A DNA stretch of 64,000 nucleotides from Raphanus sativus (taxonomy: Eukaryota; Streptophyta; Magnoliopsida; Brassicales; Brassicaceae): contig NC_079518.1 in assembly GCF_000801105.2 (NCBI RefSeq), positions 18,580,800-18,644,799 of the forward strand, read 5' to 3'. A program made the position numbers and the translations under genes. Below the pieces are notes generated by a model. The model made no database searches. It was not told where the DNA came from and worked only from the letters and a program-made list of their open reading frames with translations. Positions 1-9,835 of the stretch are shown in pieces (positions within the stretch are counted from its first letter, which is position 1; each line of letters opens with the position of its first letter).

Positions 1-544
1 GCAAAATAACTCACTTTGTTTTTCTTTTAATCTGCTTGTTGTTCCTTTTTTTCTTTAATTTCGATCCCCTTATGTAGATTTAGATCTGATTTTTTAATCA
101 TTTCTAGAGCAAGCGCGAGTGATCTTGAAAATGTGTCTGTTATTGGATCTTGATCTATACTTCTTTCATTTTACAATTTGGATAGAGCAGTAAGAAGCAC
201 AGCTTCTCTCATTAAAAAAGAAGAAGTCAATGCTGTAGATGCAATATTTGTTTTTTTTTTGTTTTTCGAGAAAATATTTGTTTTATTTTTGTTTGATACT
301 CAGTGAAAAGATCTTATTTGTTTACGGATTGAGATGTGAGGGTGTATATTGGGACAAGTTAATTTCGCGTGTCTCAACAACACTAGATGTCTTGGTTTTT
401 TTTTCTCCCCCGTTAAAACAGCGTTTACATAAGATTCGAGTCAAATATATTTACAGTATCTTTGTAATAATCTCGTTATTATTTTTGGGTTTTGATTTTT
501 AGATCTTTGGTCAAATTGATATTAAAGAGACTTTGAATCGATTG
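1..544 (+). other. Upstream and 5' leader of the invertase gene
   Basis: T-rich, AT-rich sequence with no convincing ORF. A pyrimidine-rich stretch ending in an AG near 503 could be the acceptor of a leader intron, but no donor can be fixed by eye. The first in-frame ATG that fits the invertase family is at 545. Confidence 0.45.
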
Positions 545-1604
545 ATGGAGCCACTTGGACTAAGAGCTGTTGGTTCACACTGTTCTCTATCGGAGATGGA
601 CGATCTTGATCTGACTCGAGCGTTAGACAAACCGAGGTTGAAGATCGAACGGAAGAGATCTTTCGATGAGAGGTCAATGAGTGAGCTATCGGCTGGTTAC
701 GGTAGACACGACGGTTTGTACGATTCTCCAAGAGGCAGGTCGGTGCTCGACACCCCTCTCTCTTCTGCTAGAAACTGCTTTGAGCCTCATCCTATGATGG
801 CTGAGGCTTGGGAGGCCCTAAGGAGGTCAATGGTCTTCTTCCGTGGTCATCCTGTTGGTACTCTCGCAGCTGTCGATAATACTACCGACGAGGTCTTAAA
901 CTACGACCAGGTAACAATTGGCTGGCTCATACCTCTATATCATATGTATTTATTAGACTATATGGTTAAGTACGGTTTATACCGGTTTAGTATTGTATAT
1001 AAATAGAAGAAACATTGATAACGGTTGTAACAGAATATGATGAATAAACAGATTCTTATCTTCATCTCTTTCGTCTATCACTGAGCTTAGCTCGATCTCT
1101 CTGGATCTAATATTATTGATTATGTTATGTTCGGTTAATGTAGGTGTTTGTGCGTGATTTCGTACCGAGTGCACTGGCGTTTCTGATGAATGGAGAATCG
1201 GACATAGTGAAACACTTCTTGCTCAAGACACTTCAGCTTCAAGACTCGGAGAAGCGTGTGGACCGGTTCAAGTTAGGGAAAGGTGTGATGCCTGCAAGCT
1301 TCAAGGTGCGTCACGATCCCGTCCGAGAAATGGACCACCTCGTTGCGGATTTTGGCGAAACCGCCATCGGACGAGTGGCCCCTGTTGATTCGGGGTTCTG
1401 GTGGATTATTCTTCTCCGTGCTTACACCAAGTCTACAGGAGATTTGACTCTCTCGGAGACACCTGAGTGTCAAAAGGGAATTAAACTCATCCTCTCTTTG
1501 TGCTTAGCTGAAGGGTTCGACACGTTCCCTACGCTTCTTTGTGCGGATGGATGTTCCATGATTGATCGAAGAATGGTAATTAATTGACATCTTTATTATA
1601 CACA

Positions 1605-1646
<42 letters not shown>

Positions 1647-2842
1647 ATACTAATGTTTGGTTTTTTTTTGTAAATTGAAGGGCGTTTATGGGTATCCAAT
1701 TGAGATCCAAGCGTTGTTCTACATGGCTCTTAGATGTGCCTTGTCGATGCTAAAGCCTGACGGAGATGGCAGAGAGTGCATTGAGAAGATCACTAAGCGA
1801 CTTCACGCTTTGAGCTTCCATATGCGCAATTACTTCTGGCTTGATCACCACCAGCTCAATGACATTTACAGGTATATACTGTTTTTCTTTAGATAATATA
1901 TATAAACTAGAAACCAAAATAAAACCTTACATCTTTTATTTGAAGGTACAAGACTGAGGAGTACTCACACACTGCGGTGAATAAGTTCAATGTAATGCCG
2001 GACTCTATACCAGAATGGGTTTTTGACTTCATGCCTCTCCGTGGAGGCTACTTTGTGGGCAATGTAGGACCTGCCCATATGGACTTCCGGTGGTTTGCAC
2101 TCGGCAACTGCGTCTCCATTCTCTCGTCCTTGGCCACTCCAGATCAGTCCATGGCCATTATGGACCTTCTTGAGCACAGGTGGGCTGAGCTTGTAGGCGA
2201 GATGCCCCTCAAGATTTGTTATCCTTGCCTCGAGGGTCACGAGTGGCGCATCATCACTGGCTGTGACCCCAAGAATACTCGGTGGAGCTACCACAACGGA
2301 GGTTCTTGGCCAGGTCTGTTTTCGTTCCCTTTGAACTGATTGCATTAAACATTTATTATATCTAGCTTGCATCACTTAGATTTTCTTATATGTTCTAAAT
2401 TGAAAATTTGGATGGTCTGAATAACGAATAATCACATATTGTTGTTTTGTTTGCTGATAAATTTGTCAATGCATATCAAACAATCGATTTAATTCCGACT
2501 TCCTTTCTGTTTTTTCTTTTTTTTTTTCTGTTGCAATGTGCAGTTTTGCTGTGGCAGCTAACGGCAGCGTGCATCAAAACAGGAAGACCGCAGATCGCAA
2601 GACGTGCGGTTGACCTCATAGAATCGCGTCTTCACAGGGACTGTTGGCCAGAGTATTACGACGGCAAGCTCGGGAGGTACGTAGGGAAGCAGGCTAGGAA
2701 GTACCAGACCTGGTCAATAGCTGGTTACTTAGTGGCTAAAATGCTGCTAGAAGACCCTTCACACATCGGTATGATATCTCTCGAAGAAGACAAACTCATG
2801 AAACCAGTTATTAAGCGATCTGCGTCTTGGCCGCAACTTTGA
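545..2842 (+). CDS. CINV1: Alkaline/neutral invertase (GH100), cytosolic, CINV1-like
   Basis: The enzyme hydrolyses sucrose to glucose and fructose at neutral pH in the cytosol. Five exons join in frame at 545-910, 1144-1575, 1681-1871, 1946-2313 and 2544-2842, all with GT/AG junctions, giving 551 residues, the length I know for Arabidopsis CINV1. The N-terminal regulatory stretch (around residues 10-60) has [14 protein letters not shown] and is followed by [17 protein letters not shown]. The catalytic (alpha/alpha)6 barrel starts near [11 protein letters not shown] and includes [34 protein letters not shown] and [17 protein letters not shown]; the C-terminus is KRSASWPQL. The ATG at 545 is preferred because the upstream in-frame codons begin at a TTG. 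Substitutions near 1245 (LQDSEK where relatives have LQGWEK) and in the next 30 residues are unusual, but the frame is open throughout. It is probably functional. Confidence 0.93.
1606..1645 (+). repeat. (ATT)n microsatellite in invertase intron 2
   Basis: About thirteen uninterrupted ATT/TTA triplets lie inside intron 2 (1576-1680). The number is likely to vary between individuals and the tract has no coding effect. Confidence 0.9.
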
Positions 2843-3116
2843 AAAACCGATCTCGGTTTTCGGTCTGTTCTGTATTTGCCACTGTATTTTTTTTGTTCAC
2901 TTTTTTGGTTGCTGCTGTATAATAATGTCACTGAAAACTTCTGCCGGAGAAGGGGACAAGAACTTTATTGATTGCTTATTTCTTGCTTTGCAAGATAGAA
3001 GAGAAAAATGGGCAAAGCTCATTTGCCATTTTTAATCGACGTTACAATTAGGACTGGTCATAATATCTCGACCTGAAATCTAAACCGATCCTGGTTCAAA
3101 CAATCATAATTTGAAC
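2843..3116 (+). other. Invertase 3' UTR and downstream spacer
   Basis: Sequence after the TGA at 2840-2842 is T-rich and contains AATAAT-like polyadenylation signals near 2920. There is no ORF of note. Confidence 0.5.
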
Positions 3117-3428
3117 TATAGCCATGTTTGTCTACTGAACGCAGCGTCGATATCAAGAAATCAATAAATATAAAGAGATGTTATGTGACAGGTCAGCTTC
3201 AAGTCAAAATTCTGAATTTGAAGATGCAAAAACTGAACGCAAGCGGTACGTAATACATATGCCTCAGCCGCTGAAATTAACACCGGTGATAAAAATGGTG
3301 AAAAGGCTATCGATACCGGCAACAATCATATAACAACGATACATCAGTATTTCTCTCTCATGTTTGTTATTTATTTCTCGCTGCCGCCTGCCGCAGACGC
3401 TTATGTTTCTCAAACAAACATGGCTATA
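3117..3428. mobile_element. Candidate MITE with 14-bp terminal inverted repeats
   Basis: TATAGCCATGTTTG at 3117-3130 is perfectly repeated in inverted orientation at 3415-3428. The roughly 310-bp interior has no coding capacity, and GC-rich hAT-like subterminal sequence (GCCGCCTGCCGCAGACG) lies near the right end. The target duplication is unclear: TA is possible, and no clean 8-bp repeat was found. The family is not assigned. Confidence 0.5.
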
Positions 3429-3540
3429 TATAGAAATATTCAAGCGGATAATAAATGTATACTTGAACCCAATTGGATAATAATATCTAAAGTTAATAAC
3501 TCAATAGAACATCTCCAAAATTAAGTAAAATGTTGGTAAG

Positions 3541-3781
3541 TGTTCTAATCCTAGTGTTCTTGCTTAAGAACTAATCGAACCAGAGAGAGAGAGAGATCGG
3601 ATGCTTTGTTTGTGAAAGAATGAGATGTGTTGTCTTATTCCATGAGTAATGAGTTCCTTATATAGGATTACATAGCTTGAAGACCAAGTCTAAAAACTTG
3701 GAGTAGGGAACAAGAAACTTAGAGTAGGGAACAAGTAAATCTAGAACATTCCATACTAGACATCACACAATATTCATAACA
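3541..3781 (-). repeat. 3' LTR of the copia element
   Basis: This 241-bp LTR matches 9836-10080 apart from two fewer GA units in the run near 3581. Read on the minus strand it starts TGTTATGAATATTG and ends GATTAGAACA. It contains a tandem duplication of a ~22-bp unit with core CTTGTTCCCTACTC; the copia element at 60485 has only one copy. Confidence 0.95.
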
Positions 3782-3793
3782 CTTCCCCTTGAT
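3782..3793 (-). other. Polypurine tract of the copia element
   Basis: On the minus strand ATCAAGGGGAAG abuts the 3' LTR. It is the expected plus-strand primer for reverse transcription. A second similar purine run (CAGGGGAAG) lies about 190 bp upstream, near 3970. Confidence 0.85.
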
Positions 3794-3989
3794 GTCCATT
3801 ATGTGTGTAAGATGCTATCTCGTTAAAAACCGAGATTGTAATGCCATAACCGTCTAGAGTTTGTAATGCGTTTGGAATACTGCCTCGTTAAAACCTTTCC
3901 ATGGTAAACCCAAAAACCCAATGTGGTAAAAACGGGAAGCCATGGATAGGAAAAAGAGTACAGCCGCATTACTTCCCCTGAAGTGAACA

Positions 3990-6900
3990 TCACTGAAGGC
4001 TTCTCAGTGATCGCATACCAATCTGCTGCATAAGCTTCCTGAGCGTGCATGTTGGTAATGCCTTAGTGAAGAGGTCGGCTGAGTTCTCGCTTGATCTGAC
4101 TTGGAGTACCTTGACCTCTCCTTCCTTCTGTAGATCATGGGTGAAGAAGAACTTGGGGAGAACGTGCTTAGTCTTGTCACCCTTGATGTATCCATCCTTG
4201 AGCTGAGCTATGCAGGCCGCATTGTCTTCATAAAGAATGGTCGGCTCGTCTTTACCATCCGTGATTCCACATGCTGTCCGAATATGGTGTGTCATGAGTC
4301 TCAACCAGACACACTCTCTACTTGCTTCATGGATCGCCAATATCTCCGAGTGATTGGATGATGTGGCTGATATAGTCTGCTTGACTGATCTCCATGAAAT
4401 GGCCGTGCCTCCATATGTGAAAACATAGCCGGTTTGGGACTTAGCACTGTGTGGGTCGGATTGGTAACCTGCATCAGCAAAACCAACCAAATCTTCTTTG
4501 TTTTGGTTAGCATAAAACAATCCTACATCCTTAGTTCCTTGTAGGTATCTTAGGATGTGTTTGATCCCATTCCAATGCCTCATGGTCGGACATGAACTGA
4601 ATCTGGACAATAGGCTCACAGCAAAACATATGTCCGGCCTAGTATGTGTAGTTAAGTACATCAAGGCGCCAATGGCACTAAGGTAAGGATACTCTGGACC
4701 AAGTACCTCTTCATCCTTGGCCTTGGGTCTAAATGGATCAGTGTCTAGACCAAGGGATCTCACAACCATGGGACTACTAAGTGGATGACACTTATCCATA
4801 TTGAACCTTTTAAGAAGCTTTTCTGTATAGGTCTTTTGGTGCACAAGGATTCCATCCTTAAGATGTTCAATCTGTAGTCCCAGACAAAACTTAGTCTTTC
4901 CCAAATCTTTCATCTCAAATTCTTTCTTGAGATACTCAACTGTTTGGGAAATCTCTTTGGCCGTTCCAAGTATGTTTAGGTCATCAACATACACGGCTAT
5001 GATCACATAGCCTTGGCCGGATTTCTTAATGAATATACATGGGCTTACTTGATCATTCTTGTAGCCTTCTTTCAGTAAGTACTCACTCAATCTGTTGTAC
5101 CACATTCGACCAGATTGTTTCAATCCATACAAAGCTTTGTTTAGCTTAATGCAATGTTGTTCTCGAGAACCTTTAGCATTCTTAGGTATTTCAATACCTT
5201 CTGGTACTTTCATGTATATGTCATTGTCCAGTGGTCCATAAAGATATGCGGTTACTACATCCATTAACCGTAAATCAAGATTTTCTCTTATGGCCAGACT
5301 TATAAGGAATCTGAATGTTGTTGCATCCACCACGGGAGAATAAGTCTCCTCATAATCGATTCCTGGTCTCTGTGAGAATCCTTGTGCAACAAGTCGGGCT
5401 TTATACCTCACGACTTCACCATTCTCATTTCTCTTTCTCACAAAGACCCATTTGTATCCCACTGGTTTTATATTATGTGGTGTTAGGAGTATTGATCCAA
5501 AAACACCTCTCTTCTTGAAAGAGTTTAACTCCACGTTTATGGCTTCTTTCCACTTAAGCCAATCTTTTCTTTGCATGCATTCATAAATAGACGTGGGTTC
5601 TAGATCCTCATCATCTTCAATGATCTCAAGTGCTACATGATATGCAAATAAATCACTTATGTCGACATGTTTTCTGTTCCATTGTTTTCCAGACATGATA
5701 TAATTTATAGAGATCTCTTCATTGTCAGGAAGTTCAGGATCCTGAGTTTTGGCGTCCCAAATCTCATTAGATACCTTAGCAGCCGGACCAATGGTCATGT
5801 CTGTGGATTCTGGTACGTCTGGACCATGTCCGGACGTTGGTTCGTCCACGTCCCGGAGCCTTGGGACGGCCGGATCGACCACATCGACCAGATCCATCTT
5901 CCCCTCGACCACGGTTGGTCTTGCACCTTTCTTATTTATGCGAGGGTTCTTATCTTTGGAACCAATTGGTCTACCACGTTTCAGACGTGCCATAGACTCT
6001 ATAGCAACTTGGTTTTGTCCCTTCTGGACATCAATTCTTATTGGTGCATTAGCAGCTGGTATGTATGACTTGGTCATTCTATTTGGGTCAGCAAAGGAAT
6101 CTGGCAATTTATTAGCTAGCTCTTGCAGATGTATAATCTTTTGAACTTCAAGATCACATGCTTGAGTTCGAGGATCTTGCCATGCTTGGGATGTATGATT
6201 CCATGTAATTTCTTTTACCAGCTTGCTATTATTTCCTCCCAATGTTGGATACTCAGATTCCACAAAGTGGCAATCTGCATACCTGGCCTTAAACAAATCA
6301 CCCGTGGTTGGCTCAAGGTATTTTATAATTGAAGGAGAATCATATCCAACATATATTCCCATCCTTCTCTGAGCTCCCATCTTTGTTCTTTGTGGTGGAG
6401 CTATTGGATAATAAACAGCACATCCAAAAGTCTTAAGATGGGAGATGTCTGGCTCTCGACCCATGAGGAGCTGGGATGGTGAATATCTATGCTCACTAGA
6501 TGGTCTGATGCGTATTAATTCCGCAGCATGCAACACTGCATGTCCCCAAGCTGTGATTGGAAGATTACTTTTCATGAGTAAAGGTCTAGCAATCATCTGA
6601 ATCCTTTTGATAAAGGACTCGGCTAGACCGTTCTGTGTATGGACATGTGCCACGGAGTGTTCAACTGCCACCCCCATGGACATACAGTACTCATAAAAGG
6701 CTTGGGAAGTGAATTCACCAGCATTATCAAGACGTATAGTCTTCAAAGGAAAGTCTGGAAAGTGTGCTTTCAATCTGATGATTTGAGCAAGTAGTCTAGC
6801 TAAGGCTAGATTTCGTGTGGATAATAAACACACATGGGACCATCTTGTGGATGCATCAACTAGTACCATGAAGTACCTAAACGTCCCACTAGGTGGGTGT

Positions 6901-7589
6901 ATTGGTCCACAGATGTCACCTTGTATTCTTTCCAGAAAACCTATGGTTTCCTTTGTCACTTTGACTGGTGATGGTCGGACTATGAGTTTTCCTTGTGCAC
7001 AAGGCACACATGTATGGATCTTAGGAACAACTCGTCTACATTTAAGGTTATGACCATTAGAATTTAGGATAAGTCTACGCATCATAGATGTTCCGGGATG
7101 CCCTAACCGGTCGTGCCACAAGTTGAAATTCTCTTTGAATTCCTTGCTTATCACAGCATTGGCTTCGACCACACTGATCTGAGCACAGTAAAGACCAGTG
7201 GATATAGCTGGTATTGTCTCCAAGACCTTCTTATGGTCTTGGACGAATTCATAAATATTTAAGAATTCTTTGGCTCCTTCTCCAACAGTTTCAATATGAA
7301 GACCATTCTTGCGAATGTCTTTAAAGCTCAACAGGCTTCTTTTAGAGTTTGGAGAATACAATGCCTCATCTATTTCTAGATGTGTTCCATTTGGTAATAG
7401 AACATAGGCTTGGCCGTGGCCTTTTATTAGTGGTGATACACCAGCTATTGTGTTCACATTGGCATCTTTCAATGTTAGATCAACAAAGAATTTCTTATCC
7501 TTAAAAATCGTGTGGCTTGATCCACTGTCAACCACAAGTGTGTCCATACTTCCTTTCATTCTAGACAATAAAAATATAATCTGAATCAT
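3990..7589 (-). CDS. Copia pol polyprotein: protease, integrase, RT, RNase H
   Basis: This open frame of 1199 codons encodes the replication enzymes. The protease active site VVDSGSSHT is near residue 21. The integrase zinc-binding HHCC module is LWHDRLGHPG...CVPCAQGK. The integrase core shows GDICGP, DNAGEF and GLAESF, supplying the D, D and E. Reverse transcriptase starts around YKWVFVRKR, includes VAQGFSQRPGIDYEETYSPV and has the catalytic YVDD. RNase H has FADAGY, SEI and YEDNAACI, ending with KHVLPKFFFTHD. No stop or frameshift is visible. The frame is not continuous with gag: a 136-bp gap and a frame change separate them. A TTTTTATTGTCTAG sequence just inside the ORF resembles a 3' splice site, so Pol may be made from a spliced or separately initiated RNA. 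Confidence 0.95.
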   Translation of the reverse strand: MIQIIFLLSRMKGSMDTLVVDSGSSHTIFKDKKFFVDLTLKDANVNTIAGVSPLIKGHGQAYVLLPNGTHLEIDEALYSPNSKRSLLSFKDIRKNGLHIETVGEGAKEFLNIYEFVQDHKKVLETIPAISTGLYCAQISVVEANAVISKEFKENFNLWHDRLGHPGTSMMRRLILNSNGHNLKCRRVVPKIHTCVPCAQGKLIVRPSPVKVTKETIGFLERIQGDICGPIHPPSGTFRYFMVLVDASTRWSHVCLLSTRNLALARLLAQIIRLKAHFPDFPLKTIRLDNAGEFTSQAFYEYCMSMGVAVEHSVAHVHTQNGLAESFIKRIQMIARPLLMKSNLPITAWGHAVLHAAELIRIRPSSEHRYSPSQLLMGREPDISHLKTFGCAVYYPIAPPQRTKMGAQRRMGIYVGYDSPSIIKYLEPTTGDLFKARYADCHFVESEYPTLGGNNSKLVKEITWNHTSQAWQDPRTQACDLEVQKIIHLQELANKLPDSFADPNRMTKSYIPAANAPIRIDVQKGQNQVAIESMARLKRGRPIGSKDKNPRINKKGARPTVVEGKMDLVDVVDPAVPRLRDVDEPTSGHGPDVPESTDMTIGPAAKVSNEIWDAKTQDPELPDNEEISINYIMSGKQWNRKHVDISDLFAYHVALEIIEDDEDLEPTSIYECMQRKDWLKWKEAINVELNSFKKRGVFGSILLTPHNIKPVGYKWVFVRKRNENGEVVRYKARLVAQGFSQRPGIDYEETYSPVVDATTFRFLISLAIRENLDLRLMDVVTAYLYGPLDNDIYMKVPEGIEIPKNAKGSREQHCIKLNKALYGLKQSGRMWYNRLSEYLLKEGYKNDQVSPCIFIKKSGQGYVIIAVYVDDLNILGTAKEISQTVEYLKKEFEMKDLGKTKFCLGLQIEHLKDGILVHQKTYTEKLLKRFNMDKCHPLSSPMVVRSLGLDTDPFRPKAKDEEVLGPEYPYLSAIGALMYLTTHTRPDICFAVSLLSRFSSCPTMRHWNGIKHILRYLQGTKDVGLFYANQNKEDLVGFADAGYQSDPHSAKSQTGYVFTYGGTAISWRSVKQTISATSSNHSEILAIHEASRECVWLRLMTHHIRTACGITDGKDEPTILYEDNAACIAQLKDGYIKGDKTKHVLPKFFFTHDLQKEGEVKVLQVRSSENSADLFTKALPTCTLRKLMQQIGMRSLRSLQ

Positions 7590-7725
7590 TCATATTATTA
7601 TTGAAAATGGAAGTAAACATAGTTTATTCTTAAAATAAAATATAGAATGCAAAAGCACTTAAAAAAAATTCTTAAAGCCTAAAAACACCAAAAGCATTCA
7701 AACACAAATCGTTTGATGCATCACA

Positions 7726-8784
7726 TTATTCAACTGGGTCATCATTCAGCATAGTGAGTATGTCTGAAGTCTCAAAATCCATGAGGTCGTCCTTGTCATG
7801 ATCAAAATCGTCCTCACCATCCTTGTACACCATGTGTGCTTCTGGATTCTTGCCCTTGAGACTCTCTTGATAGAGGTCGACCAGATGCTTGGCTGTGCGG
7901 CAATTCTTTGCCCAATGATTCATCATTCCGCATCTATGGCAAGGTGAGCTTGTAGGATTCTGTGGTTTTGAAGATGTCCCATTGCCTTTGCTTTTGCCAT
8001 GCCCATTATTGGACTGGTTTGGACGGTCATAAGGGGTGTTACGCCCTTTGCCATAGCCACCACGTCCACGTCCTCGCCCTTGACCCCCACGACCGCGTCC
8101 TCTTCCATATGAGGAACTGCGGCCCTTTTGGTCATACCGGACATGGTTGGCTTCAGCACCGTCATTAGGCTCATGTGAGGCATGATGTGCCTCAGGGACA
8201 GGCTTAGATCCAGGTGGTCTAAGCTCACTATTCTTCAAGAGCAGCTCATTGTTCTGTTCTGCAAGCAATAGACATGAGATGAGCTCACTATAGGTCTGAA
8301 AACCTTTCTGTCTGTATTGTTGCTGAAGCAACATATTGCTTGAGGACATTGTCTGGAAAGTCTTTTCCAACAACTGCTTATCAGTTACAATCTCGCCACA
8401 TAGCCTCATCTTTGAGACTATTTTAAACAAGGCTGAGTTGTAATCATTCACAGACTTAAAGTCTTGAATCCTGAGATGAGTCCACTCATAGGTGGCACCC
8501 GGAAGAATCAAAGTCTTCTGGTGGTCATACCTCATCTTAAGCTCTTTCCATAACTCGTATGGATCACTTACTGTGAGGTATTGAGCTTTTAAGCTCTCTT
8601 CAATGTGATGACGGATGATCATGAGGGTTTGAGAGTTCTCTTTCTTAGTAGCTTTGTTCTGGGGAACGATGCACTGCTCTAGGCCTTTGGCTCCAAGAGA
8701 GATCTCAACGTCTAATGCCCATTGGAGATAATTGTCACCCCTCACACTTAGAGGTGCAAAGTCCAAGTTTGTGATTTTGGCCAT
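7726..8784 (-). CDS. Copia Gag with CCHC zinc knuckle
   Basis: The 352-residue capsid/nucleocapsid protein starts MAKITNLDFAPLSVRGDNYLQ. The front half is the UBN2-type Gag domain (YLQWALDVE, ELWKELKMRYDH, RIQDFKSVNDYNSALFKIV). It is followed by a Gly/Arg-rich RNA-binding stretch and the zinc knuckle CHRCGMMNHWAKNC (CX2CX4HX4C), then an acidic tail. It lies between the leader and pol in the minus direction, and no defect is seen. In plant copia elements Gag is often over-produced from its own short RNA; the separation from pol here fits that. Confidence 0.93.
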   Translation of the reverse strand: MAKITNLDFAPLSVRGDNYLQWALDVEISLGAKGLEQCIVPQNKATKKENSQTLMIIRHHIEESLKAQYLTVSDPYELWKELKMRYDHQKTLILPGATYEWTHLRIQDFKSVNDYNSALFKIVSKMRLCGEIVTDKQLLEKTFQTMSSSNMLLQQQYRQKGFQTYSELISCLLLAEQNNELLLKNSELRPPGSKPVPEAHHASHEPNDGAEANHVRYDQKGRSSSYGRGRGRGGQGRGRGRGGYGKGRNTPYDRPNQSNNGHGKSKGNGTSSKPQNPTSSPCHRCGMMNHWAKNCRTAKHLVDLYQESLKGKNPEAHMVYKDGEDDFDHDKDDLMDFETSDILTMLNDDPVE

Positions 8785-8882
8785 CTGAAAAATAAAAATC
8801 AGATTGTTTAGGTCTTTTAGAAAATTTTATTTTCTTATAATTCATCCATCAACTTGCTTTAAAAAATAAGATGGATGAGAGC

Positions 8883-9109
8883 ATGGTCTTGGTCGTACCT
8901 AGGGTACACTTCATTGACTCATGCAGCCTGTGGGCTAGCTGTACCGGAAGGTATCTCATCGACCAATACGGCCTGTGGTCTAGTCGTACCGGAAGGTACA
9001 CATCATCGACCATGGTCTATCATTGACCTTATTGTCTAGCCATACTAAGTAGTATGGATCATTGACTAAAAATTCAAGATCTAACCACACAATGGTGTGG
9101 ATCATTGAT
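8883..9109 (-). repeat. Tandem hairpin-unit array in the copia leader
   Basis: At least five imperfect units lie between primer-binding site and gag. Each has GGTC(G/A)ATGA on one side and a CTAGACC-like sequence on the other, with a small inner inverted repeat between. The inner stems on the + strand are GTACC/GGTAC (8895-8907), GTACC/GGTAT (8941-8954), GTACC/GGTAC (8986-8999), CATACT/AGTATG (9041-9056) and CCACAC/GTGTGG (9085-9100), closing loops of 3 or 4 nt. Stem sequences differ between units while pairing is kept. Confidence 0.8.
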
Positions 9110-9145
9110 AAAAAAATGTGGAAACATAAGACTAATTTTGTTTTA

Positions 9146-9385
9146 GACATATAGCGTATCATCCTTTAATAAGGGGTATCACTTGTTGTCTTATACAAAA
9201 TGAAAGTCATGTTATTACATGCTTGAAATTTTCTTATGATTCAAATTTCCTTTTAATCTGATATTAACTTTAAGGATTAGATTTTAAAGATTCAAATCAG
9301 ATTTTAAGTTTTGGTTAAACATATACTTATGTTTTGATTTAGACATATAGCGTGTCATCCTTAAAAAGGGGTATCGCTTGTTGTC
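9146..9385 (-). repeat. Duplicated conserved stem-loop in the copia leader
   Basis: Two copies of a ~45-nt motif (9146-9190 and 9342-9385) lie 196 bp apart. Read on the minus strand they start GACAACAAG and end CGCTATATGTC. GACA/TGTC can form the outer stem, AGTG or AGCG pairs with CGCT, and CCTT pairs with AAGG in the middle. The copia element at 60485 has two copies of the same motif in the same place. Confidence 0.75.
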
Positions 9386-9821
9386 TAATATACAAAACTA
9401 AAGTTATGAGGGATTTTAGGGTTTTGAGATCCAAAATTTTAGGGTTTAGGTTTAGAATTTCGGATCTGATCAAATATGATCTAATAGAGTTTATAAGATT
9501 TTATAAAATCGATTTATAAGTTTTTAAACAAGAACTAGATCAACTTTTAAAATCGGATTCAAAAATAAGAAAGATGAAACCGAAAAATAAAACTTAAGCT
9601 GTAAGTAAAAATTAGGGTTTTGAGATCTAACATTTTACTTTGCCGATTCTTCTCCTTGGTTCCTTTCTTAGAAACCTTAATCAATCAAACAAAGAAAGGA
9701 TTCAAAGTATGATTAGTTTAAGATCTAAGAAACAACTGAATGTAAAAGATCTTAGAGATAGAAGTGGTTGGCGGCGGCTAGGGTTTATGATGGTCTCCGA
9801 GTTGGTTGATCTTGAGCAAGA
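9386..9821 (-). other. Proximal copia leader
   Basis: AT-rich untranslated sequence between the primer-binding site and the structured part of the leader, with AGGGTTTTGAGATC repeated near 9411 and 9613. The short plus-strand frame here is not coding. Confidence 0.5.
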
Positions 9822-9835
9822 TCGTGCTGATAACG
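9822..9835 (-). other. Primer-binding site of the copia element
   Basis: On the minus strand CGTTATCAGCACGA directly follows the 5' LTR. It shares TATCAG with the usual initiator-Met-tRNA site (TGGTATCAGAGC) but is not a full match. The same sequence follows the LTR of the copia element at 60485, so the form is conserved in this family. Confidence 0.7.

Noticed and set aside
5667..6144. Two overlapping + strand frames of about 130 codons
   Set aside because: Both are antisense to copia pol, which has all family motifs on the minus strand.
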